Of a stretch of 7,514 nt of DNA, positions 1-7,030 are shown in pieces. Source of the stretch: Treponema sp. UBA1798 (GTDB lineage Bacteria > Spirochaetota > Spirochaetia > Treponematales > Treponemataceae); NCBI GenBank assembly GCA_002319875.1, contig DCFS01000154.1, positions 1 through 7,514 of the forward strand. The letters run 5' to 3'. How positions within the stretch are numbered: the first letter of the stretch is position 1; each line of letters begins with the position of its first letter. The notes below the pieces were generated by a model. It was not told where the DNA came from. It was given only the letters and a program-made list of their open reading frames with translations, and ran no database searches. A program made the translations under genes and the position numbers.

Positions 1-16
1 AACATAATGGGGAGTT

Positions 17-35
17 CCGTCGGCTATGCCGGCGG
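17..35 (+). repeat. Strong hairpin, candidate left-end hairpin of the IS
   Basis: Arms CCGTCGGC (17-24) and GCCGGCGG (28-35) pair over 8 bp with one G-T wobble and a TAT loop. It has no following T run, so it is not a convincing intrinsic terminator. Its position about 100 bases upstream of the transposase gene suits a subterminal recognition hairpin of an IS200 left end, or the leader structure that these elements use to limit their own expression. The role is inferred; the pairing is seen directly. Confidence 0.5.
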
Positions 36-97
36 GCGGCAAAAGTTTGACAGTTCCGGCAATAGCAAAAGGATATGAAAAAACCATAGAATCTCGA

Positions 98-121
98 GTG
101 TGAACCGCCAAAGTTACACAC
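98..121 (+). promoter_or_regulatory. Leader hairpin touching the tnpA ribosome binding site
   Basis: GTGTGAA (98-104) can pair with TTACACAC (114-121), with one bulged A, around a 9-base loop. The right arm ends one base before the Shine-Dalgarno sequence AGGAG (122-126), which lies 5 bases before the tnpA ATG. In IS200 of enterobacteria a leader stem-loop represses transposase translation; a similar role here is an inference from position. The same segment is also complementary to the 3' flank of the gene (567-589). Confidence 0.4.
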
Positions 122-131
122 AGGAGAAACT

Positions 132-557
132 ATGGGAGACTATGATAGTTTAAGCCATACAAAGTATGACTGTAAATACCATGTAGTGTTTATACCGAAA
201 TATCGGAAAAAGAAATTGTATGGACAAATACGGCAGTATTTAGGAAGTGAACTGAAAAGACTGGCGGAACAAAAAGAGAGCAGAATATTGGAAGGACACC
301 TGATGCCGGACCACATACATCTGTTAATCGAGATACCGCCGAAATATTCCGTTGCACAAGTAATAGGATACATAAAAGGGAAGAGTGCAATATATGTAGC
401 GCGGCAGTTTGGAGAAAGACAGAAATATTTCAGCGGCCAGCATATGTGGGCGAGGGGATATTTTGTAACGACAGTAGGACTTGATGAGGAAGTCATCCGG
501 GAATACATAAAGAACCAGGAAGAAGACGACCGAAAACAGGAAGAACTTGATTTATAG
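132..557 (+). CDS. tnpA: IS200/IS605-family transposase TnpA (HUH, Y1)
   Basis: This 141-residue protein is a full-length Y1 transposase, which cuts and rejoins single-stranded DNA at the ends of its own element as a dimer. The HUH metal-binding motif is His61-Ile-His63 in the stretch MPDHIHLLIEIPP. The catalytic tyrosine is Tyr125 in VIREYIKNQE, followed four residues later by Gln129, which in this family completes the metal site. The N-terminal KYHVVFIPKYRKKKL block is typical of the family, as is the length of 130-150 residues. The ATG at 132 is preceded by AGGAG at 122-126. The frame is intact with all key residues present, so the gene may be active. There is no tnpB next to it, which places it in the IS200 group. 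Confidence 0.96.
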   Translation: MGDYDSLSHTKYDCKYHVVFIPKYRKKKLYGQIRQYLGSELKRLAEQKESRILEGHLMPDHIHLLIEIPPKYSVAQVIGYIKGKSAIYVARQFGERQKYFSGQHMWARGYFVTTVGLDEEVIREYIKNQEEDDRKQEELDL

Positions 558-566
558 CCGAAGGCT

Positions 567-589
567 GTAACCGCTTTGAGCGGTTCACA
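567..589 (+). repeat. Hairpin after tnpA, inverted copy of the tnpA leader
   Basis: AACCGC (569-574) pairs with GCGGTT (580-585) around a TTTGA loop. The segment GCGGTTCACA (580-589) is also the exact reverse complement of TGTGAACCGC (99-108) upstream of the gene. The match continues with small gaps: the reverse complement of 567-589 contains CAAAG and TTAC in the same order as 109-117. A local hairpin and a long-range leader-to-tail pairing are therefore alternatives. No T run follows, so it is a weak candidate for a terminator. Confidence 0.6.
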
Positions 590-596
590 TTTTAAG

Positions 597-615
597 CCTC
601 CACCTTTGGTGGAGG
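597..615 (+). repeat. Right-end hairpin of the IS200 element
   Basis: CCTCCACC (597-604) and GGTGGAGG (608-615) form a perfect 8-bp stem with a TTT loop. It is followed by TGAATCACAC rather than a T run, so it is not a standard terminator. Its place about 40 bases after the transposase stop and just before the next gene fits the subterminal right-end hairpin that TnpA recognises. Cleavage would be expected a few bases to the right of the stem; the exact site is not determined. Confidence 0.65.
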
Positions 616-642
616 TGAATCACACTAAGGTAGATAATAAAA

Positions 643-1767
643 ATGAAAGTAGCAATCGTTCATGACTGGCTTACAAGTTACGGCGGTGCAGAAACGTTCG
701 TTGAACTGATTCTCCGCATATATCCTGATGCAGACATTTACACACTTGTCTACGATAAAAAACGTATAGGAAGTCATTTTCTTACTAATAAAATATATAC
801 AAGTCCTCTGCAGAAAATTCCGTTTGCACCCAGGATGTATACAAAACTGCTTTCTTTCATGCCCAAAGCAATTGAATCGTTCGATTTCTCCGGTTACGAT
901 CTGGTCATATGCAGTTCATCCTGCTGTGCAAAGGGTGTTATTACACCTCCCTCTGTACCTCAGATTGCATATATTCATACACCAATGCGTTATGCATGGG
1001 ATTTATTCTTTGAATACCAGAAACGGAGCAATGTGATTGTCCGCCATTTTATGAACAAATGGATGAGCGGTATACGCCAGTGGGATTACATTTCAAGCCA
1101 GCGTATAGACACAATTGCTGCCAATTCAGAATACATTGCACGCCGTATAAAAAAATACTGGAACAGGGATGCGGTTGTAATTTATTCTCCGGTTAACACA
1201 CGCCGTTTTTTCCCTGCAGATTTTCATCATGAGGATTTCTATGTAGCATTTTCCAGACTTGTTCCTTACAAACGGATGGATCTGGCTGTTCAAGCATGCA
1301 GAAAACTTGGCAGGAAACTGATTGTCATAGGTTCCGGGCCGGATGATAAGAAACTCAAAAAACTTGCAGCGGGGTGCAGTACTATCACCTTCACGGGCAG
1401 GGTCAGTGATGAAATTCTTCGTACATACCTGCAGACGTGCCGTGCACTTATTTTCTGCGCAGAGGAAGATTTCGGTCTGATTCCTCTTGAAACTCAGGCA
1501 TGCGGGCGGCCGGTTATTGCGTTCGCAAAAGGTGGTGCATGCGAGACTGTTGTACCAGATAAAACTGGTGTTTTTTTCAAAGAACAGACTTCTGATTGTG
1601 TTGCGGAAGCAATCATGAAATTTGAGTCTCTCGATGATTCAGGGGCATTTGAAGGTGCTGCTATTGCCGAACACGCGAAAACATTCTCTGAAGAACGTTT
1701 TATTACCGATTTCAAAGCTGTTGTGAGCAGTACGATAAAACGAGTAACAGGAGATGTGAATCTGTAA
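643..1767 (+). CDS. GT4-family glycosyltransferase, WbaZ-like
   Basis: The 374-residue product has the two-domain GT-B form of retaining GT4 glycosyltransferases, which move a sugar from a nucleotide donor onto a growing glycan at the cytoplasmic face. The start MKVAIVHDWL followed by the glycine-rich GGAET (residues 14-18) is the N-terminal acceptor-side signature. SRLVPYKR (204-211) supplies the usual Arg and Lys that hold the donor phosphates, and the E-x7-E motif is Glu275/Glu283 in EEDFGLIPLE. Overall style resembles the WbaZ-type mannosyltransferases of O-antigen clusters, but the sugar cannot be told from sequence. The ATG at 643 has AAGG at 627-630, a somewhat long 12 bases away. The gene starts just after the IS right end and is followed 34 bp later by a WbaP-type phosphotransferase gene, which supports a role in a surface glycan. 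No signal peptide or membrane segment is evident. Confidence 0.9.
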   Translation: MKVAIVHDWLTSYGGAETFVELILRIYPDADIYTLVYDKKRIGSHFLTNKIYTSPLQKIPFAPRMYTKLLSFMPKAIESFDFSGYDLVICSSSCCAKGVITPPSVPQIAYIHTPMRYAWDLFFEYQKRSNVIVRHFMNKWMSGIRQWDYISSQRIDTIAANSEYIARRIKKYWNRDAVVIYSPVNTRRFFPADFHHEDFYVAFSRLVPYKRMDLAVQACRKLGRKLIVIGSGPDDKKLKKLAAGCSTITFTGRVSDEILRTYLQTCRALIFCAEEDFGLIPLETQACGRPVIAFAKGGACETVVPDKTGVFFKEQTSDCVAEAIMKFESLDDSGAFEGAAIAEHAKTFSEERFITDFKAVVSSTIKRVTGDVNL

Positions 1768-1801
1768 CTATAGACAGTTTTTATTCTTTTATATACAATA
1801 A

Positions 1802-3241
1802 ATGATTGGATTTATGACTAACAACGAATTTCTCCCTTACTATAAAGAACATTTTCACCGCACAAGTTCTTTTTTATCAGGTCTTGTGCTTATGATTGTT
1901 GATGCACTTGCCCTTATGCTCTGCATCGGGATCAGTTTTTTCATTATAAACGCCATTAACAATGAATTCATCAATTTTCGTTCGTTTGTCACGTACGGTG
2001 TCTATCTTCCGCTTATTCTTATTGTATTTTATGCAGCAGGCTTGTATCCCGGAATTATGATTTCACCTGCAGAAGAAGTAAAAAAATTCTGTATCTGTAC
2101 ATTTTTCAGCTTTACAGGGATCGCACTCAGTATTTTTGTAGACAGCTCTAGAGAAAAAATCGCGGTCGCGGTGGCTCTGCTGCTGGCAGTTCCTCTGGCA
2201 ACTTTAATTCTTCCGTCTGCGCGCGAAATAGCACGTCTCTCTTTCGGAAGGTGTAGATGGTGGGGATTACCAGCTGTTATCTATTGCACGGGCTCAAGTG
2301 CAGATACGGTCATTAACCGCATGTTCGACAGGCCTGATTTAGGCTACAAACCTGCTCTGATTATAAACAGCGGAACCATCACGACCCATATGTACCGGGG
2401 AGTCCCTGTTTTTGTCCCGAATAAAGATCTGCTCCAGATCATACGTTCTCTCAACATAAAAGCTGCCATTCTCTGTGACTACCAGGACGATGCCTCAGAT
2501 ATCATGAGATCTTACCGGTATACCATCAATGTTTCCAAGAAACAGGCGCTGTATACATCTGGTACGCTGCAGCTTAAGGATATCGGCGGTATCATAGGTT
2601 TTTCCTCCGTTCATAATCTGACGAAAAAGGATAACCTTTTTGCAAAACGCATTCTTGATATTTCACTTATCATTATTTCCCTGCCGGTCGTACTACCCGT
2701 CTGTATTATCATCGGTTTTTTGGTAAAATTAACATCAAAGGGACCTGTTTTATACGGACATGTACGAGTAGGAAAAAACGGGCAGCCCCTTAAGTGCTGG
2801 AAATTCCGTTCTATGTATAAAGATGCCGATAAGCAGCTTGACAAAATTCTTTCTCAGAACCCGGAAATGCGCAGACAATGGGAGAAAGACCGTAAATTTA
2901 TCAACGACCCCAGGGTAACAAAGTTTGGCAGGTTTCTCCGGAAAACGAGTCTTGATGAACTGCCTCAGTTATGGAATATTTTTCTTGGACAGATGAGTTT
3001 TGTTGGTCCGCGCCCTGTTACCGAAGGTGAACTCTCAAAATACGGCGATAGCGCGGATTATATTCTTTCCGTAACTCCGGGATTGTCAGGTATGTGGCAG
3101 ACATCAGGACGTTCGGATACGGAATATGAGGAACGTATAACGCTTGATACCTATTATATTCAGAACTGGTCAATCTGGCTCGATATTTGGATAATTATAA
3201 AAACGGTCTCGGTCGTCATTAAAGGTAAAGGTGCATATTAA
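1802..3241 (+). CDS. Polyprenyl-phosphate sugar phosphotransferase, WbaP/CpsE type
   Basis: This 479-residue membrane enzyme would transfer a sugar-1-phosphate from a nucleotide sugar to undecaprenyl phosphate, the first step of a lipid-linked glycan. The length is close to that of Salmonella WbaP. Hydrophobic segments near residues 24-50, 66-86, 95-112 and 118-138 form the N-terminal membrane part. A nucleotide-fold-like middle region follows (about 155-260). A hydrophobic stretch at 285-310 is the likely re-entrant helix. The C-terminal bacterial sugar transferase domain holds KFRSM (334-338), the catalytic Asp385-Glu386 dyad in LDELPQLWN, VGPRP (401-405) and the TPGLSGMWQ block (425-433). 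It ends in GKGAY, typical of the family. The first ATG is used here; a second ATG at 1814 is possible, and neither has a clear ribosome binding site. The next gene starts 2 bp after the stop. The sugar is unknown. Confidence 0.93.
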   Translation: MIGFMTNNEFLPYYKEHFHRTSSFLSGLVLMIVDALALMLCIGISFFIINAINNEFINFRSFVTYGVYLPLILIVFYAAGLYPGIMISPAEEVKKFCICTFFSFTGIALSIFVDSSREKIAVAVALLLAVPLATLILPSAREIARLSFGRCRWWGLPAVIYCTGSSADTVINRMFDRPDLGYKPALIINSGTITTHMYRGVPVFVPNKDLLQIIRSLNIKAAILCDYQDDASDIMRSYRYTINVSKKQALYTSGTLQLKDIGGIIGFSSVHNLTKKDNLFAKRILDISLIIISLPVVLPVCIIIGFLVKLTSKGPVLYGHVRVGKNGQPLKCWKFRSMYKDADKQLDKILSQNPEMRRQWEKDRKFINDPRVTKFGRFLRKTSLDELPQLWNIFLGQMSFVGPRPVTEGELSKYGDSADYILSVTPGLSGMWQTSGRSDTEYEERITLDTYYIQNWSIWLDIWIIIKTVSVVIKGKGAY

Positions 3242-3243
3242 TT

Positions 3244-4755
3244 ATGAAAAAAGGTTTTTTTGCTGCAGCATCAGTGATTCTTTTTGTTGTTCCTGCGTTT
3301 TCTTCTTCGTATCGTATTAACAGTGTCTCATATAATATCAAAGGTATGACTAAAAGTTCCGTGGTTGAACGTAATGTTGAAGTGGACAGAACAACAATAT
3401 TTCCCAATGAAGATGCATTTGCAGCTTATATTCAGGATTATACACAGCAGCTTGAGAACACTCGTTTTTTTGAAGAAGTCAAGGTCGATTATACGACGAC
3501 AGTTCCTGATGCAGATGATTTTTGTCTTGTAAGTCTTACCGTGAACCTGAAAGATTCATTCCACTTCGTAGGTGTTCCGTATCCTAAGTACGATTCAAAT
3601 TCCGGATTTATACTTAAACTTAAGTTAAAAGATACAAACTTTCTAGGAAGCATGAACAGCATGTCGAGTGATGTTAATTTTGGATTCGAACAGGATTCAG
3701 AAGATGATCCGCTAAGTCCTGTTTTGGGATTCAATTTTGCCTTTGATTATCCGTTCTCTCTGAATAAACTTGATGCTACATGGTCCAACGATTATGGTAT
3801 AACCTATACATTCGGAGATTCTTCTCCTGAATGGGATGCATCAACAGGTTTATCTGTTTCTGTTCCTATCAGCAAAAGATGTTCCGTCGATCTTTCTTTG
3901 GACCAGGGATCCACCCGGGATTTTGATTATTCAAAGTATGGTGATGATACGTACTTTACTGAATCGTCTGAGCTGTCTATTCCTATTGTTATCCAATATA
4001 TTGAAAACTGGGGAAAAGTTAATTACACACCTTATGTCAAAGCAAATTACTACTGGGACTTCGACGGCATATCGCCGAGCGATTCGGACTTTTACGGTCC
4101 CCGTATGGCAATAGGGCAAACAATATCTACGTCCCGTATAAACTGGGAAAACAATTTCCGTAACGGTGTATCCGCATCTACTTCCCAGTCTTTTACGTAT
4201 AATTTTGAAAAGGATACGCTTGCTCCGAAATTCACCGTTGAAGTTAAAGCATACAAAGGCTGGAAATATGCGGGCTTTAGTACGGATGTTTATCTTTTCA
4301 CGAGTGTTAACGATACTGAAAAAATAGGGAATCGTCTGCGTGGCATCAGGGACGACCAGTATTTCAATTCTTCCACGGGATTTGAAAGTAAATACGCGTG
4401 CGCAACTCCAAGTGCTCTAGTAGTCAACCTCGATCTGCCGATTCATCTTTTTTCTACAAATTTCACAAAAGGGAAGCTGCTTTCAAAACTTAACTTTGAG
4501 GCACAGGTTTCTCCGTTCATAGATTTTGCTTTGTTCAACAATGTCGCAACGGGATCAAATTTTTACTATAAGGACGGATTTTACGCCGCAGGGCTTGAAG
4601 GCATTGTATATCCTGCCAACTGGCGCAGCATTCAAATCAGAGCCAGTCTCGGTGTAGATGTAGGACGCATTCTCCTGAAAAAATGGATAAATACCGACTG
4701 GCGCGCTGCTGTTTCAACATATGAACTTACCTTCGGTGTGGGACTGTATTACTGA
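3244..4755 (+). CDS. Omp85-like outer-membrane protein with one POTRA-like domain
   Basis: The 503-residue product starts with a signal peptide (MKKGFFAAASVILFVVPAFS, cleavage near 20-22). Residues about 23-105 have the beta-alpha-alpha-beta-beta pattern of a POTRA domain, ending in FFEEVKVDY and a hydrophobic strand. The rest alternates in beta-strand fashion. Two Omp85 barrel hallmarks are visible: the first-strand pattern PYPKY...G...DTNFLGS (112-136), and LRGI (365-368), which aligns in position and form with the conserved (V/I)RG(F/Y) motif of barrel loop 6. The chain ends in GVGLYY, an aromatic C-terminus suited to outer-membrane insertion. BamA has five POTRA domains and TamA three; a single one is short for these. 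The gene lies 2 bp after the sugar phosphotransferase, so it is probably part of the glycan operon. Its role is not known; outer-membrane assembly or export of an operon product is an inference. AAAGG at 3227-3231 is the likely ribosome binding site. Confidence 0.75.
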   Translation: MKKGFFAAASVILFVVPAFSSSYRINSVSYNIKGMTKSSVVERNVEVDRTTIFPNEDAFAAYIQDYTQQLENTRFFEEVKVDYTTTVPDADDFCLVSLTVNLKDSFHFVGVPYPKYDSNSGFILKLKLKDTNFLGSMNSMSSDVNFGFEQDSEDDPLSPVLGFNFAFDYPFSLNKLDATWSNDYGITYTFGDSSPEWDASTGLSVSVPISKRCSVDLSLDQGSTRDFDYSKYGDDTYFTESSELSIPIVIQYIENWGKVNYTPYVKANYYWDFDGISPSDSDFYGPRMAIGQTISTSRINWENNFRNGVSASTSQSFTYNFEKDTLAPKFTVEVKAYKGWKYAGFSTDVYLFTSVNDTEKIGNRLRGIRDDQYFNSSTGFESKYACATPSALVVNLDLPIHLFSTNFTKGKLLSKLNFEAQVSPFIDFALFNNVATGSNFYYKDGFYAAGLEGIVYPANWRSIQIRASLGVDVGRILLKKWINTDWRAAVSTYELTFGVGLYY

Positions 4756-5864
4756 ACAAAAGTTTCAAGCGCCCGTGCGGCCTGTTTCTTACAGTATTCC
4801 TCTGGTGCATACTCAGCCAATGCTGTATATAAATCTCTTGCAAAACTAATGTTTCCATTTGCATATATTCTTTGCGCTAAATCCATATAGCCTGTCCATA
4901 TTTCATTTTTATCAGCCCACTCAAGTATGTCGGTATACTTGGTAATTTCTTCAAAAAACAAGCTCAACTGATTATATTCAAACTCCGGATCACGCTGTTT
5001 TACTGTTGTATACATCTTCGTAAATCCCGTCAGCACACCAAGAGCACACGCTCTCAAAGCCTTTTCCTTATCAGTCGTATCATATAATTCTGCAAGTTTA
5101 AAATACGCACTAATTGAACGGTAGTCATTCGAACGGAACAGCATGAAGAATTTTTCCATTGATCCCGGGTTTTCATTTCGTATAAACAGCATTATCGCAT
5201 CATTCAAATCACTATTTCTGAAATACCGGTCATCACTCAGGATAAGCAGAAGGTCTGCCTCATAGCTTTCCATATCGTTTGTCAGATACGCTATATCGGC
5301 AAGGCTGTATAAAATATCATATTGTTCATCGCTTACATCAAGCAAAGCTGCATTATGCCACGCTAAAAGCAGATATTCATTCGACAGTTTATATTCACCT
5401 TCATATTTATACACATCTCCAATGATCCAGTCAGCTTCGGGAAAAGTCTGCCTTTGCTGAATGTACGCTACCAGGCGTGCGGCGGAATTATTGAAATATG
5501 CCAATGTTTTTTTTGTTTCATACCGATGGATTATTTCAAGAGAATCATATTCCTGCCTTTTCTCAAGAACCGGAATTATCAGAGAAAGTGAATCTGCGGC
5601 TTTTTTTACTTCTGAAGACTTGAAGGAATTCTGCAGCGTGTATATTTCCCATTTTATCTGATTCTTCCGTTCTGTTTCTGCCTGATCAGCAAGGTTTAAA
5701 GCTGTTCCGTAATTGCCTGCTCTGTAATTTTCCCGGGCATTCCGCAGCAAACGTATATCATTACCAAGATATACCGGTTTCTTCGGTCTTTCGACCGACG
5801 CCGCATAAAAGGTAATAAACGAGGACAGAATAAAAATCATCATTTTTGTTTGTATGTTTTTCAT
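4749..5864 (-). CDS. Secreted TPR-like helical repeat protein, function unknown
   Basis: I do not recognise a specific family. With the ATG at 5864 the protein has 371 residues. It opens with a signal peptide: a charged start, the hydrophobic core MMIFILSSFITFYAAS and then charged VERPKKP, so it is probably periplasmic or surface-exposed. No lipobox cysteine is seen. The mature part is rich in paired helices with TPR-like spacing, for example ARENYRAGNYGTALNLADQA (about 43-62), GDVYKYEGEYKLSNEYLLLA (149-168), ISAYFKLAELYD (251-262) and AQRIYANGNISFARDLYTAL (330-349). Such repeats usually bind other proteins. An in-frame TTG at 5870 overlaps the ispG stop (TTGA) and is better spaced from the AGAGAGGAA at 5890-5882; that start would add two residues. 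Tight linkage shows co-transcription with ispG, but no shared function is apparent. The stop overlaps the end of the convergent barrel gene by 7 bp. Confidence 0.8.
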   Translation of the reverse strand: MKNIQTKMMIFILSSFITFYAASVERPKKPVYLGNDIRLLRNARENYRAGNYGTALNLADQAETERKNQIKWEIYTLQNSFKSSEVKKAADSLSLIIPVLEKRQEYDSLEIIHRYETKKTLAYFNNSAARLVAYIQQRQTFPEADWIIGDVYKYEGEYKLSNEYLLLAWHNAALLDVSDEQYDILYSLADIAYLTNDMESYEADLLLILSDDRYFRNSDLNDAIMLFIRNENPGSMEKFFMLFRSNDYRSISAYFKLAELYDTTDKEKALRACALGVLTGFTKMYTTVKQRDPEFEYNQLSLFFEEITKYTDILEWADKNEIWTGYMDLAQRIYANGNISFARDLYTALAEYAPEEYCKKQAARALETFVQ

Positions 5865-5866
5865 AT

Positions 5867-6952
5867 TCAAAGGGTCTGTAATTCCTCTCTGAATACTTTA
5901 TCGGCATCTTTTTCGTCAATGGTGCATACAATTTCACCCTTTTTAAAAATGATTACCTTTCCGCCTGCACCTGCTATGCCTATATCCGCGTGTTTTCCTT
6001 CCCCGGGACCATTTACAACACACCCCATGACAGCAACGGTTATATTCTTGTTCAGTGAAAGCAATTCATTCTGCCAGCGGTTCACAAAAGCATGTACGTC
6101 GAACCCCTGCCGTCCGCATCTGGGACATGATACTATTCTGACTCCTCCGCTTCTTTTTCCGCATTCATACAAAATCTCACGACCTGCTATCACTTCGTTT
6201 TCAGGAGTGGAAGAAAGGCTTACACGGATCGTAGAACCGATTCCCTCTTTGAGCAACGTGCTGAATGCCAGTGTGCTCTTTACAATTCCCGAAATAAGAG
6301 GTCCTGCTTCCGTTACACCGATATGCAGCGGTATATCATATTTTTTTGCAAACGTCTCATTTGCATCAATTGTCTCCTGTACGGAAGAAGCTTTCATGCT
6401 CACAACTACCTGATCAAAATTCAGTTCATTGAATACGGCAGCTTCACGTACAGCAGTTTCGGCAAGAGCAGCAGACCTGCCGATTGAACCTGCTTCAACC
6501 TGTGCTTCTAAATCTCTGGGAAGACTTCCTGTATTCACACCAATCCGTATAGCGACACTTTTTTCCCGGCAGGCATTTACAACGGCTTCTACATATTCTC
6601 GTTTTCCAATATTCCCCGGATTTATGCGGATAGCAGCAACATCTCCCTTGAGGCATTCAAGTGCAAGCCGGTAGTCAAAGTGTATGTCAGCAACAAGCGG
6701 CATAGTAGTTTCCGCAGCTATAGCACAAAGCGCACGGGCGCTGTCCATATCGGGCACAGCAAAACGAAGTATATCGCATCCAAGTACCTGGAGTGAATTG
6801 ATCTTTTTTACAAGTTCCGTCCGCTTTTCAGTATCCGCGTCAAGTCCCGTAATTGCTTCCTTCCACATAGTCTGGACTGTAACAGGAGCATCTCCGCCAA
6901 TAGCAATACGCCTCGTTTTTCCAGCGCCCCCGATATACACCGTTCTAGTCAT
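5867..6952 (-). CDS. ispG: 4-hydroxy-3-methylbut-2-enyl diphosphate synthase IspG (GcpE)
   Basis: IspG carries out the penultimate step of the MEP isoprenoid pathway, the reductive ring opening of methylerythritol cyclodiphosphate to HMBPP, using a [4Fe-4S] cluster in the cytoplasm. The 361-residue protein has the bacterial two-domain form without the extra middle domain of plant-type enzymes. The N-terminal barrel begins IAIGGDAPVTVQTMW (16-30), with LRFAVPDMD (62-70), VADIHFDYRLAL (87-98) and IRINPGNIG (108-116). The C-terminal cluster-binding domain has Cys276 and Cys279 in SCPRCGRQG, and Cys311 plus Glu318 in GCVVNGPGE; these are the known ligands. The ATG has AAGGAAG at 6963-6957. A terminator-like hairpin ends only 22 bases upstream, which leaves little room for a promoter. 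The downstream TPR-like gene overlaps or nearly touches it. The undecaprenyl carrier lipids used in glycan synthesis derive from this pathway. Confidence 0.98.
   Translation of the reverse strand: MTRTVYIGGAGKTRRIAIGGDAPVTVQTMWKEAITGLDADTEKRTELVKKINSLQVLGCDILRFAVPDMDSARALCAIAAETTMPLVADIHFDYRLALECLKGDVAAIRINPGNIGKREYVEAVVNACREKSVAIRIGVNTGSLPRDLEAQVEAGSIGRSAALAETAVREAAVFNELNFDQVVVSMKASSVQETIDANETFAKKYDIPLHIGVTEAGPLISGIVKSTLAFSTLLKEGIGSTIRVSLSSTPENEVIAGREILYECGKRSGGVRIVSCPRCGRQGFDVHAFVNRWQNELLSLNKNITVAVMGCVVNGPGEGKHADIGIAGAGGKVIIFKKGEIVCTIDEKDADKVFREELQTL
5881..5890 (-). promoter_or_regulatory. Ribosome binding site inside ispG for the TPR-like gene
   Basis: On the minus strand AGAGAGGAAT lies in the last codons of ispG. 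Its GAGG core is 13 bases before a TTG at 5870 and 19 bases before the ATG at 5864. Both distances are long, the second clearly so, which leaves the start open between TTG and ATG. Translational coupling from ispG could make a precise spacing unnecessary. Confidence 0.4.
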
Positions 6953-6974
6953 AAATCTTCCTTTTATTATTAGT

Positions 6975-7007
6975 AAAAAAAGGCTCCACTATTTGCCTAG
7001 TGGAGCC
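6975..7007 (-). terminator. Perfect hairpin plus T7 just upstream of ispG
   Basis: GGCTCCACTA and TAGTGGAGCC (6982-6991 and 6998-7007) form a perfect 10-bp stem with a 6-base loop. On the minus strand the stem is followed directly by seven T (6981-6975), the textbook form of a Rho-independent terminator. The end of the T run is 22 bases before the ispG ATG. Either it ends transcripts from the V-ATPase operon or an unseen upstream promoter, or it acts as an attenuator of ispG. Termination in the minus direction is well supported; the regulatory role is an inference. Confidence 0.85.
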
Positions 7008-7030
7008 GGTAATTGCAGCACCCTCATATG

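Larger units (their letters stand above)
17..626 (+). mobile_element. IS200-type insertion sequence (IS200/IS605 family), approximate bounds
   Basis: A single HUH/Y1 transposase gene is flanked by subterminal hairpins and there is no tnpB accessory gene, which is the IS200 layout. The left hairpin is at 17-35 and the right-end hairpin at 597-615. Elements of this family move as single-stranded DNA, recognise subterminal hairpins rather than terminal inverted repeats, and make no target duplication, so the exact tips cannot be fixed by looking for direct repeats. The right tip probably lies within about 25 bases after the 597-615 hairpin. The left tip may lie at or before the window edge. The bounds given are therefore a guess; the family assignment is firm because of the transposase. 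Confidence 0.75.

Noticed and set aside
1..78. Open reading frame entering from the left edge and ending in TGA at 76-78
   Set aside because: Only about 25 codons are visible, two other frames also stay open for a similar length, and the translation matches no family I recognise. It overlaps the strong hairpin at 17-35, so it is more likely non-coding IS or flanking DNA.
47..92. Perfect -35 hexamer TTGACA (47-52) as a tnpA promoter
   Set aside because: No good -10 lies 16-18 bases downstream. The best -10-like match, TAGAAT at 87-92, is 34 bases away, so the two cannot form one promoter.
633..638. GATAAT as a -10 box for the glycosyltransferase gene
   Set aside because: It lies only 4 bases before the ATG, and no -35 match is seen at the right distance. 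It would require a leaderless transcript.
4756..5867. Lipoprotein signal in the TPR-like protein
   Set aside because: The N-terminal region has no cysteine after the hydrophobic core, so a lipobox is absent and a cleavable secretion signal is the simpler reading.
5850..6413. Long plus-strand open frame opposite ispG
   Set aside because: It is antisense to ispG, has no ribosome binding site or recognisable motif, and its composition is that expected from the reverse of a conserved gene.
6982..7030. tRNA or tmRNA 3' end on the minus strand (GCTCCACTA resembling an acceptor arm)
   Set aside because: There is no T-arm with a GTTC-type loop, no anticodon arm, and the sequence is fully explained as one arm of the terminator hairpin.
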